From positions 2,679,501 to 2,743,500 of the forward strand of contig JAQIJC010000001.1 in NCBI GenBank assembly GCA_036946405.1: DNA of 64,000 nt. Reading direction: 5' to 3'. Below the pieces are notes generated by a model. The model saw nothing but the letters and a program-made list of their open reading frames with translations, searched no databases and was not told the origin of the DNA. This document shows, in pieces, positions 55,217 to 64,000 of this stretch. The stretch comes from Sphingomonas phyllosphaerae. GTDB lineage: Bacteria; Pseudomonadota; Alphaproteobacteria; Sphingomonadales; Sphingomonadaceae. How positions within the stretch are numbered: position 1 is the first letter of the stretch; the number at the start of each line of letters is the position of its first letter. Position numbers and translations under genes: made by a program.

Positions 55217-55600
55217 ATGACCGACAAACCCGAAAAGTCTGTCCGAACGCTGCGCGTCGGCGAGCAGGTCCGGCACATCCTGTCGGAAATCCTCCAGCGC
55301 GGCGACGTGCACGACGAGACGCTCGCCAGCCATATGGTCAGCGTTACCGAAGTGCGCATGTCGCCCGACCTGCGCCATGCGACGGTGTTCGTGAAGCCAC
55401 TGCTCGGCAAGGACGAGGAAGCGGTGCTTAAGGCGCTGCGCACCAACACCGCCTATCTGCAACGCGAGGTCGCGACCCGCGTGAAGATGAAATATGCCGC
55501 GCGGCTCAAGTTTCTGGCCGACGAGAGCTTCGACGAAGGCAGCCATATCGATGCCCTGCTCCGCCGCCCGGAGGTGGCGCGCGATCTTGACGGGGAATGA
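55217..55600 (+). CDS. rbfA: 30S ribosome-binding factor RbfA
   Basis: 127 residues, the normal size; helps late 30S maturation. Family blocks: [38 protein letters not shown] and [24 protein letters not shown] 55217 with GGGAG at 55205-55209, part of the family C right hairpin; the longer frame to 55127 reads through that repeat and is not the gene. Confidence 0.95.
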   Translation: MTDKPEKSVRTLRVGEQVRHILSEILQRGDVHDETLASHMVSVTEVRMSPDLRHATVFVKPLLGKDEEAVLKALRTNTAYLQREVATRVKMKYAARLKFLADESFDEGSHIDALLRRPEVARDLDGE

Positions 55601-55621
55601 GGTAAGACGCATCTTACCGGA

Positions 55622-55897
55622 ATGAATGCGCGCACCACTTTGTCGGCCAAGGGGCAAGTCGTCATCCCCAAGGATGTGCGGGACTCGCTGGGGCTCCATG
55701 CGGGGCAGCAGCTTGACGTCATTTGTTCGGGCGATGCGGTGCTTCTCCGTCCTACACCCGTAAAAAGCGGCCAGTCGGCTGACGAGGTTGCGGCTCGGAT
55801 CCGCGAACTAGCCGCCTCTTACCGGGGACCGCCCGTGTCGATCGACGACATGAATGCAACGATCGCGGATCACTGGGCGGCCGGCGGTCGGCAATGA
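55622..55897 (+). CDS. AbrB/MazE-type antitoxin
   Basis: 91 residues. The N-terminal swapped-hairpin beta-barrel DNA-binding domain shows TLSAKGQVVIPKDVRDSLGL and GQQLDVICSGDAVLLRP. The C-terminal half would bind the toxin. Its stop overlaps the PIN toxin ATG (ATGA), the usual antitoxin-first order. A GGAATG ribosome site is weak. Confidence 0.9.
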   Translation: MNARTTLSAKGQVVIPKDVRDSLGLHAGQQLDVICSGDAVLLRPTPVKSGQSADEVAARIRELAASYRGPPVSIDDMNATIADHWAAGGRQ

Positions 55898-56283
55898 AGG
55901 CGATAGACACCAATGTAGTGGTTCGTCTGTTGATCGGCGATGATCCTGCGCAACAGGCGATCGCGAGGGCATTGCTGAACGCCCCGGTGCTGGTCACGAT
56001 CACCGTCATGATCGAAAGCGCGTGGGTCTTGCGCTCACGTTATGGCTTTGATCGAGAGACTGTGGCGGCGCTGCTGGACGCCTTTCTAGACTATCCGAAC
56101 GTGCTTGTGCAGGCGGAGGCGCGGGTTCGCTGGGCCTTGGCACGCTATCGCAGCGGCGGCGACATTGCGGACCTTCTTCATATTGCGGCCGCCGAGCCCG
56201 CCGACCGGTTCGCCACCTTCGATCGCGGTATCGCCCCGGCAGCGGGCAACGATTGCCCGCTTACGGTCGAGACGCTCGCCTGA
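55894..56283 (+). CDS. PIN-domain toxin (VapC family)
   Basis: 129-residue RNase. PIN acidic residues are in AIDTNVVVRLLIGDDP, TVMIESAWVLRSRYGF, GGDIADLLHIAAAEP and ATFDRGIAP. VapC toxins cleave tRNA or rRNA. Forms a type II TA pair with the AbrB-type antitoxin; its stop overlaps tdk (TGATG), so the module is tightly wedged in the rbfA-truB interval. Confidence 0.9.
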   Translation: MKAIDTNVVVRLLIGDDPAQQAIARALLNAPVLVTITVMIESAWVLRSRYGFDRETVAALLDAFLDYPNVLVQAEARVRWALARYRSGGDIADLLHIAAAEPADRFATFDRGIAPAAGNDCPLTVETLA

Positions 56284-56861
56284 TGGCCAAGCTCTATTTC
56301 TACTACGCCAGCATGAACGCCGGCAAGTCGACCAACCTGCTGCAAGCCGACTTCAACTATCGCGAGCGCGGGATGGCGACGATGCTGTTCACCGCGGCGG
56401 TCGACGATCGCTTCGCCGCCGGGACGATCGCGTCGCGGATCGGGCTGTCCGCGCCTGCGACGATGTTCGATCCAACGACCGACATCGCCGGCTGCGCGCT
56501 GCGACGCCATGCCGAAACGCCGCTCGCCTGCGTGCTGGTCGATGAGGCGCAGTTCCTGACCGCCGCGCAGGTCGACCAGCTTGCCGCGCTGGCGGATCGC
56601 GCCGGGATACCGGTGCTCGCGTACGGGCTGCGCACCGACTTTCGCGGCGCGCTGTTTGAGGGATCGGCGCGGCTGCTGGCGCTGGCGGACGCGCTGGTCG
56701 AGATAAAGTCGGTGTGCGAATGCGGGCGCAAAGCGACGATGAACCTGCGGGTCGATGCCGACGGCCGGCCGGTCGCCGAAGGGCGGCAAACGGAGATCGG
56801 CGGCAACGATCGATACGTCGCATTGTGCAGACGGCATTTCGGCGAGGCGTTGGAACAGTAA
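56283..56861 (+). CDS. tdk: Thymidine kinase (type II)
   Basis: 192 residues. P-loop YASMNAGKSTNLLQADF, Mg/Walker B VLVDEAQFLTAAQVDQL, and a zinc-binding pair SVCECGRKATM with ALCRRHF. Salvages thymidine into the dTMP pool. The first ATG of the frame after the vapC stop overlap is used. It is the third accessory gene between rbfA and truB. Confidence 0.95.
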   Translation: MAKLYFYYASMNAGKSTNLLQADFNYRERGMATMLFTAAVDDRFAAGTIASRIGLSAPATMFDPTTDIAGCALRRHAETPLACVLVDEAQFLTAAQVDQLAALADRAGIPVLAYGLRTDFRGALFEGSARLLALADALVEIKSVCECGRKATMNLRVDADGRPVAEGRQTEIGGNDRYVALCRRHFGEALEQ

Positions 56862-56902
56862 GGCTACGGCCAATCGACATTCTATGTTCGCCTGCCCCCC
56901 TC

Positions 56903-56988
56903 GTCATTCCGGACTTGATCCGGGATCCAGCCTCTTTTTACTTCAGTGGCTAAGAAGAAGCTCGGCCCTGGATCAAATCCGGGGCGAC
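56903..56988. repeat. Family A repeat (copy 8)
   Basis: GTCATTCCGGACTTGATCCG at the left and GGATCAAATCCGGGGCGAC at the right with a TTTTTACTT/AAGAAGAAG-like centre; downstream of tdk. Confidence 0.7.
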
Positions 56989-57116
56989 GCACGAAAGGGA
57001 TTTCCGGATCAGAAACGACGACGCGACCGGTCCTGACGGCTTGAACGTCACGCAATCCCAGCCAAATCGAGCTACTCGGCGCTTGCCTCCCTGTCACGAA
57101 CCGACAACCTACAGCG

Positions 57117-57275
57117 ATGACGATCTTCGGCGAGGTGGTAGTAGAGGTGGTCCAGAGCCTCTGGAGCAATTCGGTCGACGCGGCATATAAGCGCTGGGGT
57201 TGGAAGGGCGGCATCGTCACCTTCTTTGGCCCGGTTGCACTCCTGGCTTTGCTGGTGTGGGCAGCCCACCATTAG
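57117..57275 (+). CDS. 52-residue single-pass membrane protein
   Basis: Too short for standard gene calling. MTIFGEVVVEVVQSLWSNSV is followed by DAAYKRWGWKGG and a hydrophobic helix (IVTFFGPVALLALLVWAAHH) at the C-terminus. Charged N-terminal half and a single helix fit a small inner-membrane protein. The frame is clean to TAG, but no strong ribosome site precedes the ATG. Family not recognised. Confidence 0.55.
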   Translation: MTIFGEVVVEVVQSLWSNSVDAAYKRWGWKGGIVTFFGPVALLALLVWAAHH

Positions 57276-57329
57276 CAAGCACGTCTTCTCTCCTAGCCAT
57301 CCCCCCGCCCTCGCCCTATCTGCGCGGGC

Positions 57330-58022
57330 ATGAACCCGAACGGCATCATCTGGTCGGCGGCGATCTGGATCATTCCGCTCGTCATCGCGATCGTCTTCCA
57401 CGAGGTGGCACATGGCCTCGCCGCGCGCGCACTCGGCGATTCGACCGCGCAGGAGCAGCGGCGGCTGTCGCTCAACCCGCTGCGCCACGTCGATCCGATC
57501 GGCACCGTCGCGCTGCCGCTGTTGCTCGCGATCGCCAAGGCGCCGGTGTTCGGCTGGGCGAAGCCGGTGCCGGTCGATGCGCGGCGCCTCCCCCATCCGC
57601 GCCGCGACATGATGCTGGTCGCGCTGGCCGGGCCGGGATCGAACCTCGTGCTGGCATTGGTCGGCGCGGTGCTGCTGGGGCTGTTCACGCGTGACATCTA
57701 TGGCGTCGCGCCGGGGAGCGTCAGCGCGTTCGTCGCCGCCAATCTGCTCAACTTCGTCATCATCAACGTCTTTCTGGCGATCTTCAACCTGATCCCGCTG
57801 CCGCCGTTCGACGGCGGGCATGTCGTGGCCGGCCTGCTTCCGGAACGGCTGGCGCAGCGCTGGGACGGCCTCGCGCGGTTCGGCTTCCCGCTGCTGATCG
57901 TCCTGTTGCTCGTGCTGCCGGCGCTGGTGCCGGGCGCCAACATCGTCCAGCGACTGGTTGCCCCGCCCGCACAGGCGCTCGCCGACTGGTATCTGGCGCT
58001 GGCGGGAGCGCTCGGCGCGTGA
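57330..58022 (+). CDS. Site-2 protease-type membrane metalloprotease (M50)
   Basis: 230 residues with about six helices. Zinc motif IVFHEVAHGLAARALGD in helix 1 and the second ligand PPFDGGHVVAGLL. Shorter than RseP and without a PDZ domain, so it is of the compact M50B type. Its stop overlaps the truB GTG (GTGA), which couples it to truB. Substrate unknown. Confidence 0.9.
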   Translation: MNPNGIIWSAAIWIIPLVIAIVFHEVAHGLAARALGDSTAQEQRRLSLNPLRHVDPIGTVALPLLLAIAKAPVFGWAKPVPVDARRLPHPRRDMMLVALAGPGSNLVLALVGAVLLGLFTRDIYGVAPGSVSAFVAANLLNFVIINVFLAIFNLIPLPPFDGGHVVAGLLPERLAQRWDGLARFGFPLLIVLLLVLPALVPGANIVQRLVAPPAQALADWYLALAGALGA

Positions 58023-58918
58023 CGCTGCACGGATGGCTGATCCTCGACAAGCCGCTCGGGCTCGGCTCGACGCAGGGCGTCTCGGCCGCGAAGCGCGGCT
58101 TGCGCAACGGCGGCTATGGCAAGGCCAAGGTCGGTCATGGCGGTACGCTCGACCCGCTGGCGACGGGCGTGCTGCCGATCGCGATCGGCGAGGCGACCAA
58201 GCTGGCTGGGCGGATGCTCGACAGCGACAAGGTCTATGATTTCACGATCCGCTTCGGCGAGCAGACCGACACGCTGGACGCCGAGGGCAAGGTGATCGCG
58301 ACCAGCGAGGCGCGTCCGACCGCGGCGGCGTTGGCAGCGATCCTGCCAAGCTTCAACGGCCCGATCGCGCAGGTACCCCCCGCTTACTCCGCGCTCAAGG
58401 TCGACGGCCAGCGCGCCTATGACCTCGCCCGCGCCGGCGAGGCGGTGGTGCTGGCGACGCGTGACGTCACGATCCACGCGCTGACGCTGGCGACCACCTC
58501 CGACGACGGACCGCTCGAAGAGGCGACGCTGACGGCGCATGTCTCCAAGGGCACGTATATCCGCAGCCTCGCGCGCGACATCGCGCTGGCGCTCGGCACG
58601 GTCGGCCATGTCAGCTACTTGCGCCGCACGAAGGCCGGGCCGTTCTCGCTCGATCAGGCGATTACGCTGGACAAACTGGACGAAGTCGCTAAGGCGCGCA
58701 GCCTTGAACACATTCTCCTGCCATTGAGCGCAGGGCTGGACGACATCCCGGCTCTCGTACTCACACCCGACCAGGCAGGGGCGCTCCGTCAGGGGCGTGT
58801 ACTGGCCGGGATCGCCGCCGACGACGGTCAGGCCTTTGCCATGCTGGGGGAATTACCCGTCGCACTGGTCGAGGTGGAGCAAGGCTCCGTCCGCGTCGTC
58901 CGGGGCTTCAACCTGTAG
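58019..58918 (+). CDS. truB: tRNA pseudouridine-55 synthase TruB
   Basis: 299 residues; forms Psi55 in the T loop of tRNAs. Catalytic Asp in [20 protein letters not shown]; other blocks [20 protein letters not shown] and [18 protein letters not shown]. Start GTG 58019 (overlapping the M50 stop). rpsO follows after 20 nt. Confidence 0.96.
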   Translation: MTLHGWLILDKPLGLGSTQGVSAAKRGLRNGGYGKAKVGHGGTLDPLATGVLPIAIGEATKLAGRMLDSDKVYDFTIRFGEQTDTLDAEGKVIATSEARPTAAALAAILPSFNGPIAQVPPAYSALKVDGQRAYDLARAGEAVVLATRDVTIHALTLATTSDDGPLEEATLTAHVSKGTYIRSLARDIALALGTVGHVSYLRRTKAGPFSLDQAITLDKLDEVAKARSLEHILLPLSAGLDDIPALVLTPDQAGALRQGRVLAGIAADDGQAFAMLGELPVALVEVEQGSVRVVRGFNL

Positions 58919-58938
58919 AAGATGTCGTAGGAACCCAT

Positions 58939-59208
58939 ATGTCGATTACCGCAGAACGCCGTCAGGAAGTCATCAAGGACAACGCCCGCGCCGAAGGCGA
59001 CACCGGTTCGCCCGAGGTCCAGGTCGCGATCCTGACGGAGCGGATCAAGAACCTGACCGAGCACTTCAAGGGCCACGCCAAGGACAACCACTCCCGCCGC
59101 GGCCTGCTGATGATGGTCAACAAGCGGCGCTCGCTGCTCGACTATCTCCGCAAGAAGGACGGTGACCGCTATCTGGCGCTCATCGCGAAGCTCGGCCTCC
59201 GCAAGTGA
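58939..59208 (+). CDS. rpsO: Ribosomal protein S15
   Basis: 89 residues, exactly family size. Blocks: [40 protein letters not shown] and a C-terminal [12 protein letters not shown]. Last gene before a terminator that overlaps its stop codon; pnp follows about 215 nt later. Confidence 0.98.
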   Translation: MSITAERRQEVIKDNARAEGDTGSPEVQVAILTERIKNLTEHFKGHAKDNHSRRGLLMMVNKRRSLLDYLRKKDGDRYLALIAKLGLRK

Positions 59209-59238
59209 AATAAAGGCGCCGCAAGGCGCCTTTATTTC
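59207..59238 (+). terminator. Perfect hairpin terminator overlapping the rpsO stop
   Basis: GAAATAAAGGCGCC - GCAA - GGCGCCTTTATTTC: 14-bp perfect stem with a GNRA tetraloop and T-rich 3' arm. The stem begins inside the TGA stop of rpsO (59206-59208) and would work on either strand. Confidence 0.8.
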
Positions 59239-59329
59239 ATCCCGACGCCGATTCGGGATCCAGCAAGTACGAGCGCAGGAGCGCTCTTCCAGCCGCTGGA
59301 GCTGGACCCCGGCCTTCGCCGGGGTGACG
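59239..59329. repeat. Family A-like repeat in the rpsO-pnp gap
   Basis: CCGACGCCGATTCGGGATCC at the left and GGACCCCGGCCTTCGCCGGG with GTGACG at the right. It fills most of the gap between the rpsO terminator and the pnp ribosome site. Confidence 0.6.
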
Positions 59330-59422
59330 ATGGGGGAAGGACAATACGGTCCAACCTCCGAGCCGCTACTGGCTCACTCGCAGGCCCCCCTCGCATCGGG
59401 CGCGGGGAGTGAAGGAAATCAG

Positions 59423-61756
<2,334 letters not shown>

Positions 61757-61784
61757 CCGCTTCGCTTTGCGTGCAGCAAGCGAG

Positions 61785-61820
61785 TGGCCCCGGCAGCGAT
61801 GCCGGGGCCATTTTGGTTTT
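61785..61820 (+). terminator. Rho-independent terminator of pnp
   Basis: Stem TGGCCCCGGCA / TGCCGGGGCCA (11 bp, perfect), loop GCGA, then TTTTGGTTTT. 29 nt after the pnp stop. Confidence 0.85.
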
Positions 61821-61850
61821 GGAGTGCTCCGTTACCTCAAAATCAAAGCG

Positions 61851-61953
61851 TCACCCCGGCGAAGGCCGGAGTCCAGTTGCGAACGGCTGGTAATGACGCG
61901 AACCGTTCGACCACTACGACCTTCCCAACTGGGCCCCGGCCTTCGCCGGGGTA
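61851..61953. repeat. Family A-like repeat pair (copy 10)
   Basis: TCACCCCGGCGAAGGCCGGA at the left and GGCCCCGGCCTTCGCCGGGG at the right flank about 60 nt. Confidence 0.6.
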
Positions 61954-61972
61954 ACAGCAGGAGGTGGCGTCA

Positions 61973-62042
61973 GTGCGAGCGTAGCGAGGCGATCCAGGGC
62001 TGGATCAGGACGCTCTGGATAGTCGCGCTACGCTCGCAACGA
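61973..62042. repeat. Family B repeat (copy 4), diverged
   Basis: GTGCGAGCGTAGCGAGGCGA plus TCCAG on the left; CTGGATAGTCGCGCTACGCT plus CGCAAC on the right. The arms have drifted, but pairing is largely retained. Confidence 0.7.
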
Positions 62043-62048
62043 CGCCGC

Positions 62049-63992
62049 TTACTCCACCCCACGCTCGAACGGTGCCGCCGGCAGATCCGCGCCATCGAAC
62101 AGGTTCGTGAACGGCGCATCGCTCCACGCGTACCGCACCTTCGTCACGCCCGCGGCATTCGCGCCCGGCAACACCACCGTGTCGCCGCGCGCCTCCGCCG
62201 GAACGTAGCGGCACGTATCGCCCACGCACGCCTCGAAACCGATCGCCTGCCCTGCGCTATACGTATGCAGCCCGTCGGTGACGTTGCGATAGCGCACCAC
62301 CAGATCGCTGCCGCTCCGCGACACGCCCGCGACCTCCGGCCCGCTACGGAGCCCCGGATGGCCATAAGCGACGACGCGCGCCAGACGCGCCAGCCGCTCG
62401 CCGACGACAGTCTTCTGCGTCGGGTGGATGTCGAACCGGTCGCCGACGTCCAGCGTCACCGCGAGCCCGGCCTGCGCATCCTGCGCGACCGCCTGCGCCT
62501 GCGCCTCGCGCAGCTCCGCCCAACCCGACTGCACCGGCGCGGTCGACGGCTTGCCGTAGGAGGTGAGCTGGACGACAAAGAACGGCAACGTCGGCGCGGC
62601 GAAGGTCCGCCGCCAGTCCGCCATCAACAACGTCATCAACTCGCGATAGGTCGACGCCTCGCCGGCGTTCGACTCGCCCTGATACCAGGCGGCGAGCTTC
62701 AGCCCGTAGCCGGCGAACGGCGCGATCATCCCGTTGTGGAGCGTCGCAAGGCTGTTGGGCACGTCCCACGGCGCAGGCGCGATCTTCTCGCCGGTCAGCG
62801 TGCGGCCCTGACTGTAGCGCCACGGCCCGGCGAACGGCACCAATGTCCCGTCCGCCAGTTCCAGTCCACGCGGCGCGGCCCCGGTCAGCCCGCCACCGTT
62901 CGCGCCGCCCAGCACGCGCATCGCGACGACGTTGCGACCGACCTTCCACGTCCCCGCCGGCGCGTCGTAGTGCCGCCACGCCCAATTGACGCTGCCGCCG
63001 CCGACATAACGACCGTTGACCCACGTCTCCTCATATTGATCGATCGGCCCGAGCTGCAGCGTCTTGGCCGCCGCGACCTGCGCGGCGGTCAGGTCGATCG
63101 TGCCGCGCAGCCACATCACGCCCTCGAAGGCGGCGAGCGCGGGCACGCCCGCCTCCTTCCATGCCGAGGTCGGGATCGTCGCCCATTTGCTGTCGTCGAA
63201 GTCGGCGCGCCGGAACGCCGCCTGCCGCGCGGCGGCGGGATCGTGCGCCTTCCACCATGCCTCGCGCCGCGCGCCGTCCTGCGCCAGCGCCTTGGCCGGA
63301 TCGCGCCCGTAGAGATCGACCGCGGCGATCCCATCCTTCAGCCGCGGGATCGTCACCAGCGACGCCGGGCTGATCCAGCTCTCGATCCGCGTTCCGCCCC
63401 ATTCGGAGTTGATGAAGCCGATCGGCACCTTCTCGCTCTGCCGCAGCGAGCGCGCCATGTAGTAACAGACCGCCGATGCATCGCCGACCGTCTCCGGCCC
63501 GACCCGCTGCCATTTGGCGGGCGCTTCCAGATCGGCGAGCGGCTGCGCACGGCTGGTGTCGGGGATCGTGGCATAGCGCAGGTCCGGGTCGGCCGGCGTC
63601 TGCAACGCGCCCCAGGCGTTGGTCGACTGCTTGACCATGAACTCCATGTTCGACTGGCCGCCGCACAGGAAGACATCGCCGACCATGATGTCGCTCAGCG
63701 TCTGCCCGCCGTCGAGCGCCAGCGTGTAAGGCCCGCCCGCGGCCTGCGCCGGCAGCGTCGTGCGCCACCGGCCCTGCGCATCAGCGGTTGTGGTGGCGCG
63801 CTGCTCGCCGAGTCGTACCGTGACCGCGGCGTTCGGCGCACCCCGCCCCCACACTGCGATCGGCCGGTCGCGCTGGAGCACGGCATGATCGGCGAAGATG
63901 TGCGCGAAGCGCGGGGCCGCCTCCTGCGCCATTGCCGGCGCGGCGAGCGCCATCGCCGATCCCGCCATCACCACGCGCCACATCGCCATCAT
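62049..63992 (-). CDS. Sialate O-acetylesterase-like SGNH hydrolase, secreted
   Basis: 647 residues with a signal peptide (AGSAMALAAPAMAQ). SGNH Ser in FLCGGQSNMEFMVKQ and Asp-His in DIHPTQKTVVGERLARL. The central galactose-binding-like part has TWVNGRYVGGGSVNWAW. Family members deacetylate sialic acids or acetylated plant polysaccharides; without neighbours the substrate is open. The start could be 63992 or the next ATG at 63989; GGAGG lies just upstream at the edge of the window. Confidence 0.9.
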   Translation of the reverse strand: MMAMWRVVMAGSAMALAAPAMAQEAAPRFAHIFADHAVLQRDRPIAVWGRGAPNAAVTVRLGEQRATTTADAQGRWRTTLPAQAAGGPYTLALDGGQTLSDIMVGDVFLCGGQSNMEFMVKQSTNAWGALQTPADPDLRYATIPDTSRAQPLADLEAPAKWQRVGPETVGDASAVCYYMARSLRQSEKVPIGFINSEWGGTRIESWISPASLVTIPRLKDGIAAVDLYGRDPAKALAQDGARREAWWKAHDPAAARQAAFRRADFDDSKWATIPTSAWKEAGVPALAAFEGVMWLRGTIDLTAAQVAAAKTLQLGPIDQYEETWVNGRYVGGGSVNWAWRHYDAPAGTWKVGRNVVAMRVLGGANGGGLTGAAPRGLELADGTLVPFAGPWRYSQGRTLTGEKIAPAPWDVPNSLATLHNGMIAPFAGYGLKLAAWYQGESNAGEASTYRELMTLLMADWRRTFAAPTLPFFVVQLTSYGKPSTAPVQSGWAELREAQAQAVAQDAQAGLAVTLDVGDRFDIHPTQKTVVGERLARLARVVAYGHPGLRSGPEVAGVSRSGSDLVVRYRNVTDGLHTYSAGQAIGFEACVGDTCRYVPAEARGDTVVLPGANAAGVTKVRYAWSDAPFTNLFDGADLPAAPFERGVE

Positions 63993-64000
63993 CCCCTCCG

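Noticed and set aside
51415-55449. 1344-codon minus-strand frame opposite ylxR, infB and rbfA
   Set aside because: Antisense to three well-identified genes; repetitive composition mirrors the Pro/Ala linker of IF-2.

Overview
The window is GC-rich chromosomal DNA from an alphaproteobacterium, most likely a Sphingomonas-like member of the Sphingomonadaceae. The call rests on the divL-tsaE-amgK-murU operon, a split glycine decarboxylase (gcvPA/gcvPB), an ArsR/SahR-type palindrome in front of ahcY, DUF3667, GH127 and TonB-dependent receptor genes, and many GTG/TTG starts. No tRNA, rRNA, CRISPR array or phage gene was seen.

Layout. 1-4.4 kb: a minus-strand, translationally coupled operon divL-tsaE-amgK-murU (cell-cycle signalling, tRNA t6A, peptidoglycan-sugar recycling). 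4.5-6.1 kb: ahcY with a terminator and a 36-bp operator-like palindrome. 6.1-14.9 kb: housekeeping and stress genes (YqgE, peroxiredoxin, AMP nucleosidase, a histone-H1-like membrane protein, a hydrolase plus GFA pair, YitT, asd, a dipeptidyl peptidase IV). 15-22.8 kb: GH127 glycosidase, arylamine N-acetyltransferase, MDR oxidoreductase, YhiN-type flavoprotein, a trans-sulfuration PLP enzyme. 22.8-24.7 kb: a compact glyoxalase operon (ABHD10-like hydrolase-gloA-gloB). 24.9-27.2 kb: a divergent Mur-ligase/LD-carboxypeptidase pair, which with amgK-murU makes peptidoglycan recycling a recurring theme. 28.9-32.3 kb: thrS, with a candidate threonine-rich leader peptide and attenuator, then infC with an apparent ATA start. 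32.5-38 kb: TonB-dependent receptor, archaeal/eukaryotic-type proS, EamA transporter. 38-39.2 kb: an IS110 element with a structured non-coding end that is a candidate bridge RNA. 39.2-44.3 kb: gcvT-gcvH-gcvPA-gcvPB under a tandem glycine riboswitch. 44.5-48.4 kb: FkbM methyltransferase, MFS exporter, PQQ sugar dehydrogenase. 48.5-61.8 kb: the classical rimP-nusA-ylxR-infB-rbfA-truB-rpsO-pnp translation/RNA cluster, interrupted by accessory genes (4-OT tautomerase, GIY-YIG nuclease, AbrB-VapC toxin-antitoxin, thymidine kinase, a 52-residue membrane protein, an M50 protease). 62-64 kb: a sialate O-acetylesterase-like SGNH protein.

The most unusual feature is the palindromic repeat content. At least four intergenic families recur (called A, B, C and D here). 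In gcvPB, repeats have entered the coding sequence in frame. One 171-bp C-family copy adds about 57 residues. Two 64-66-nt elements, called E1 and E2, share an identical fold: an 11-bp outer stem enclosing an 8-bp and a 9-bp hairpin whose loops are CCCCG and CGGGG. Their stem sequences are unrelated. The two loops are perfectly complementary, so the element looks like a kissing-loop cloverleaf maintained by structure rather than sequence. I do not recognise it as a described family.
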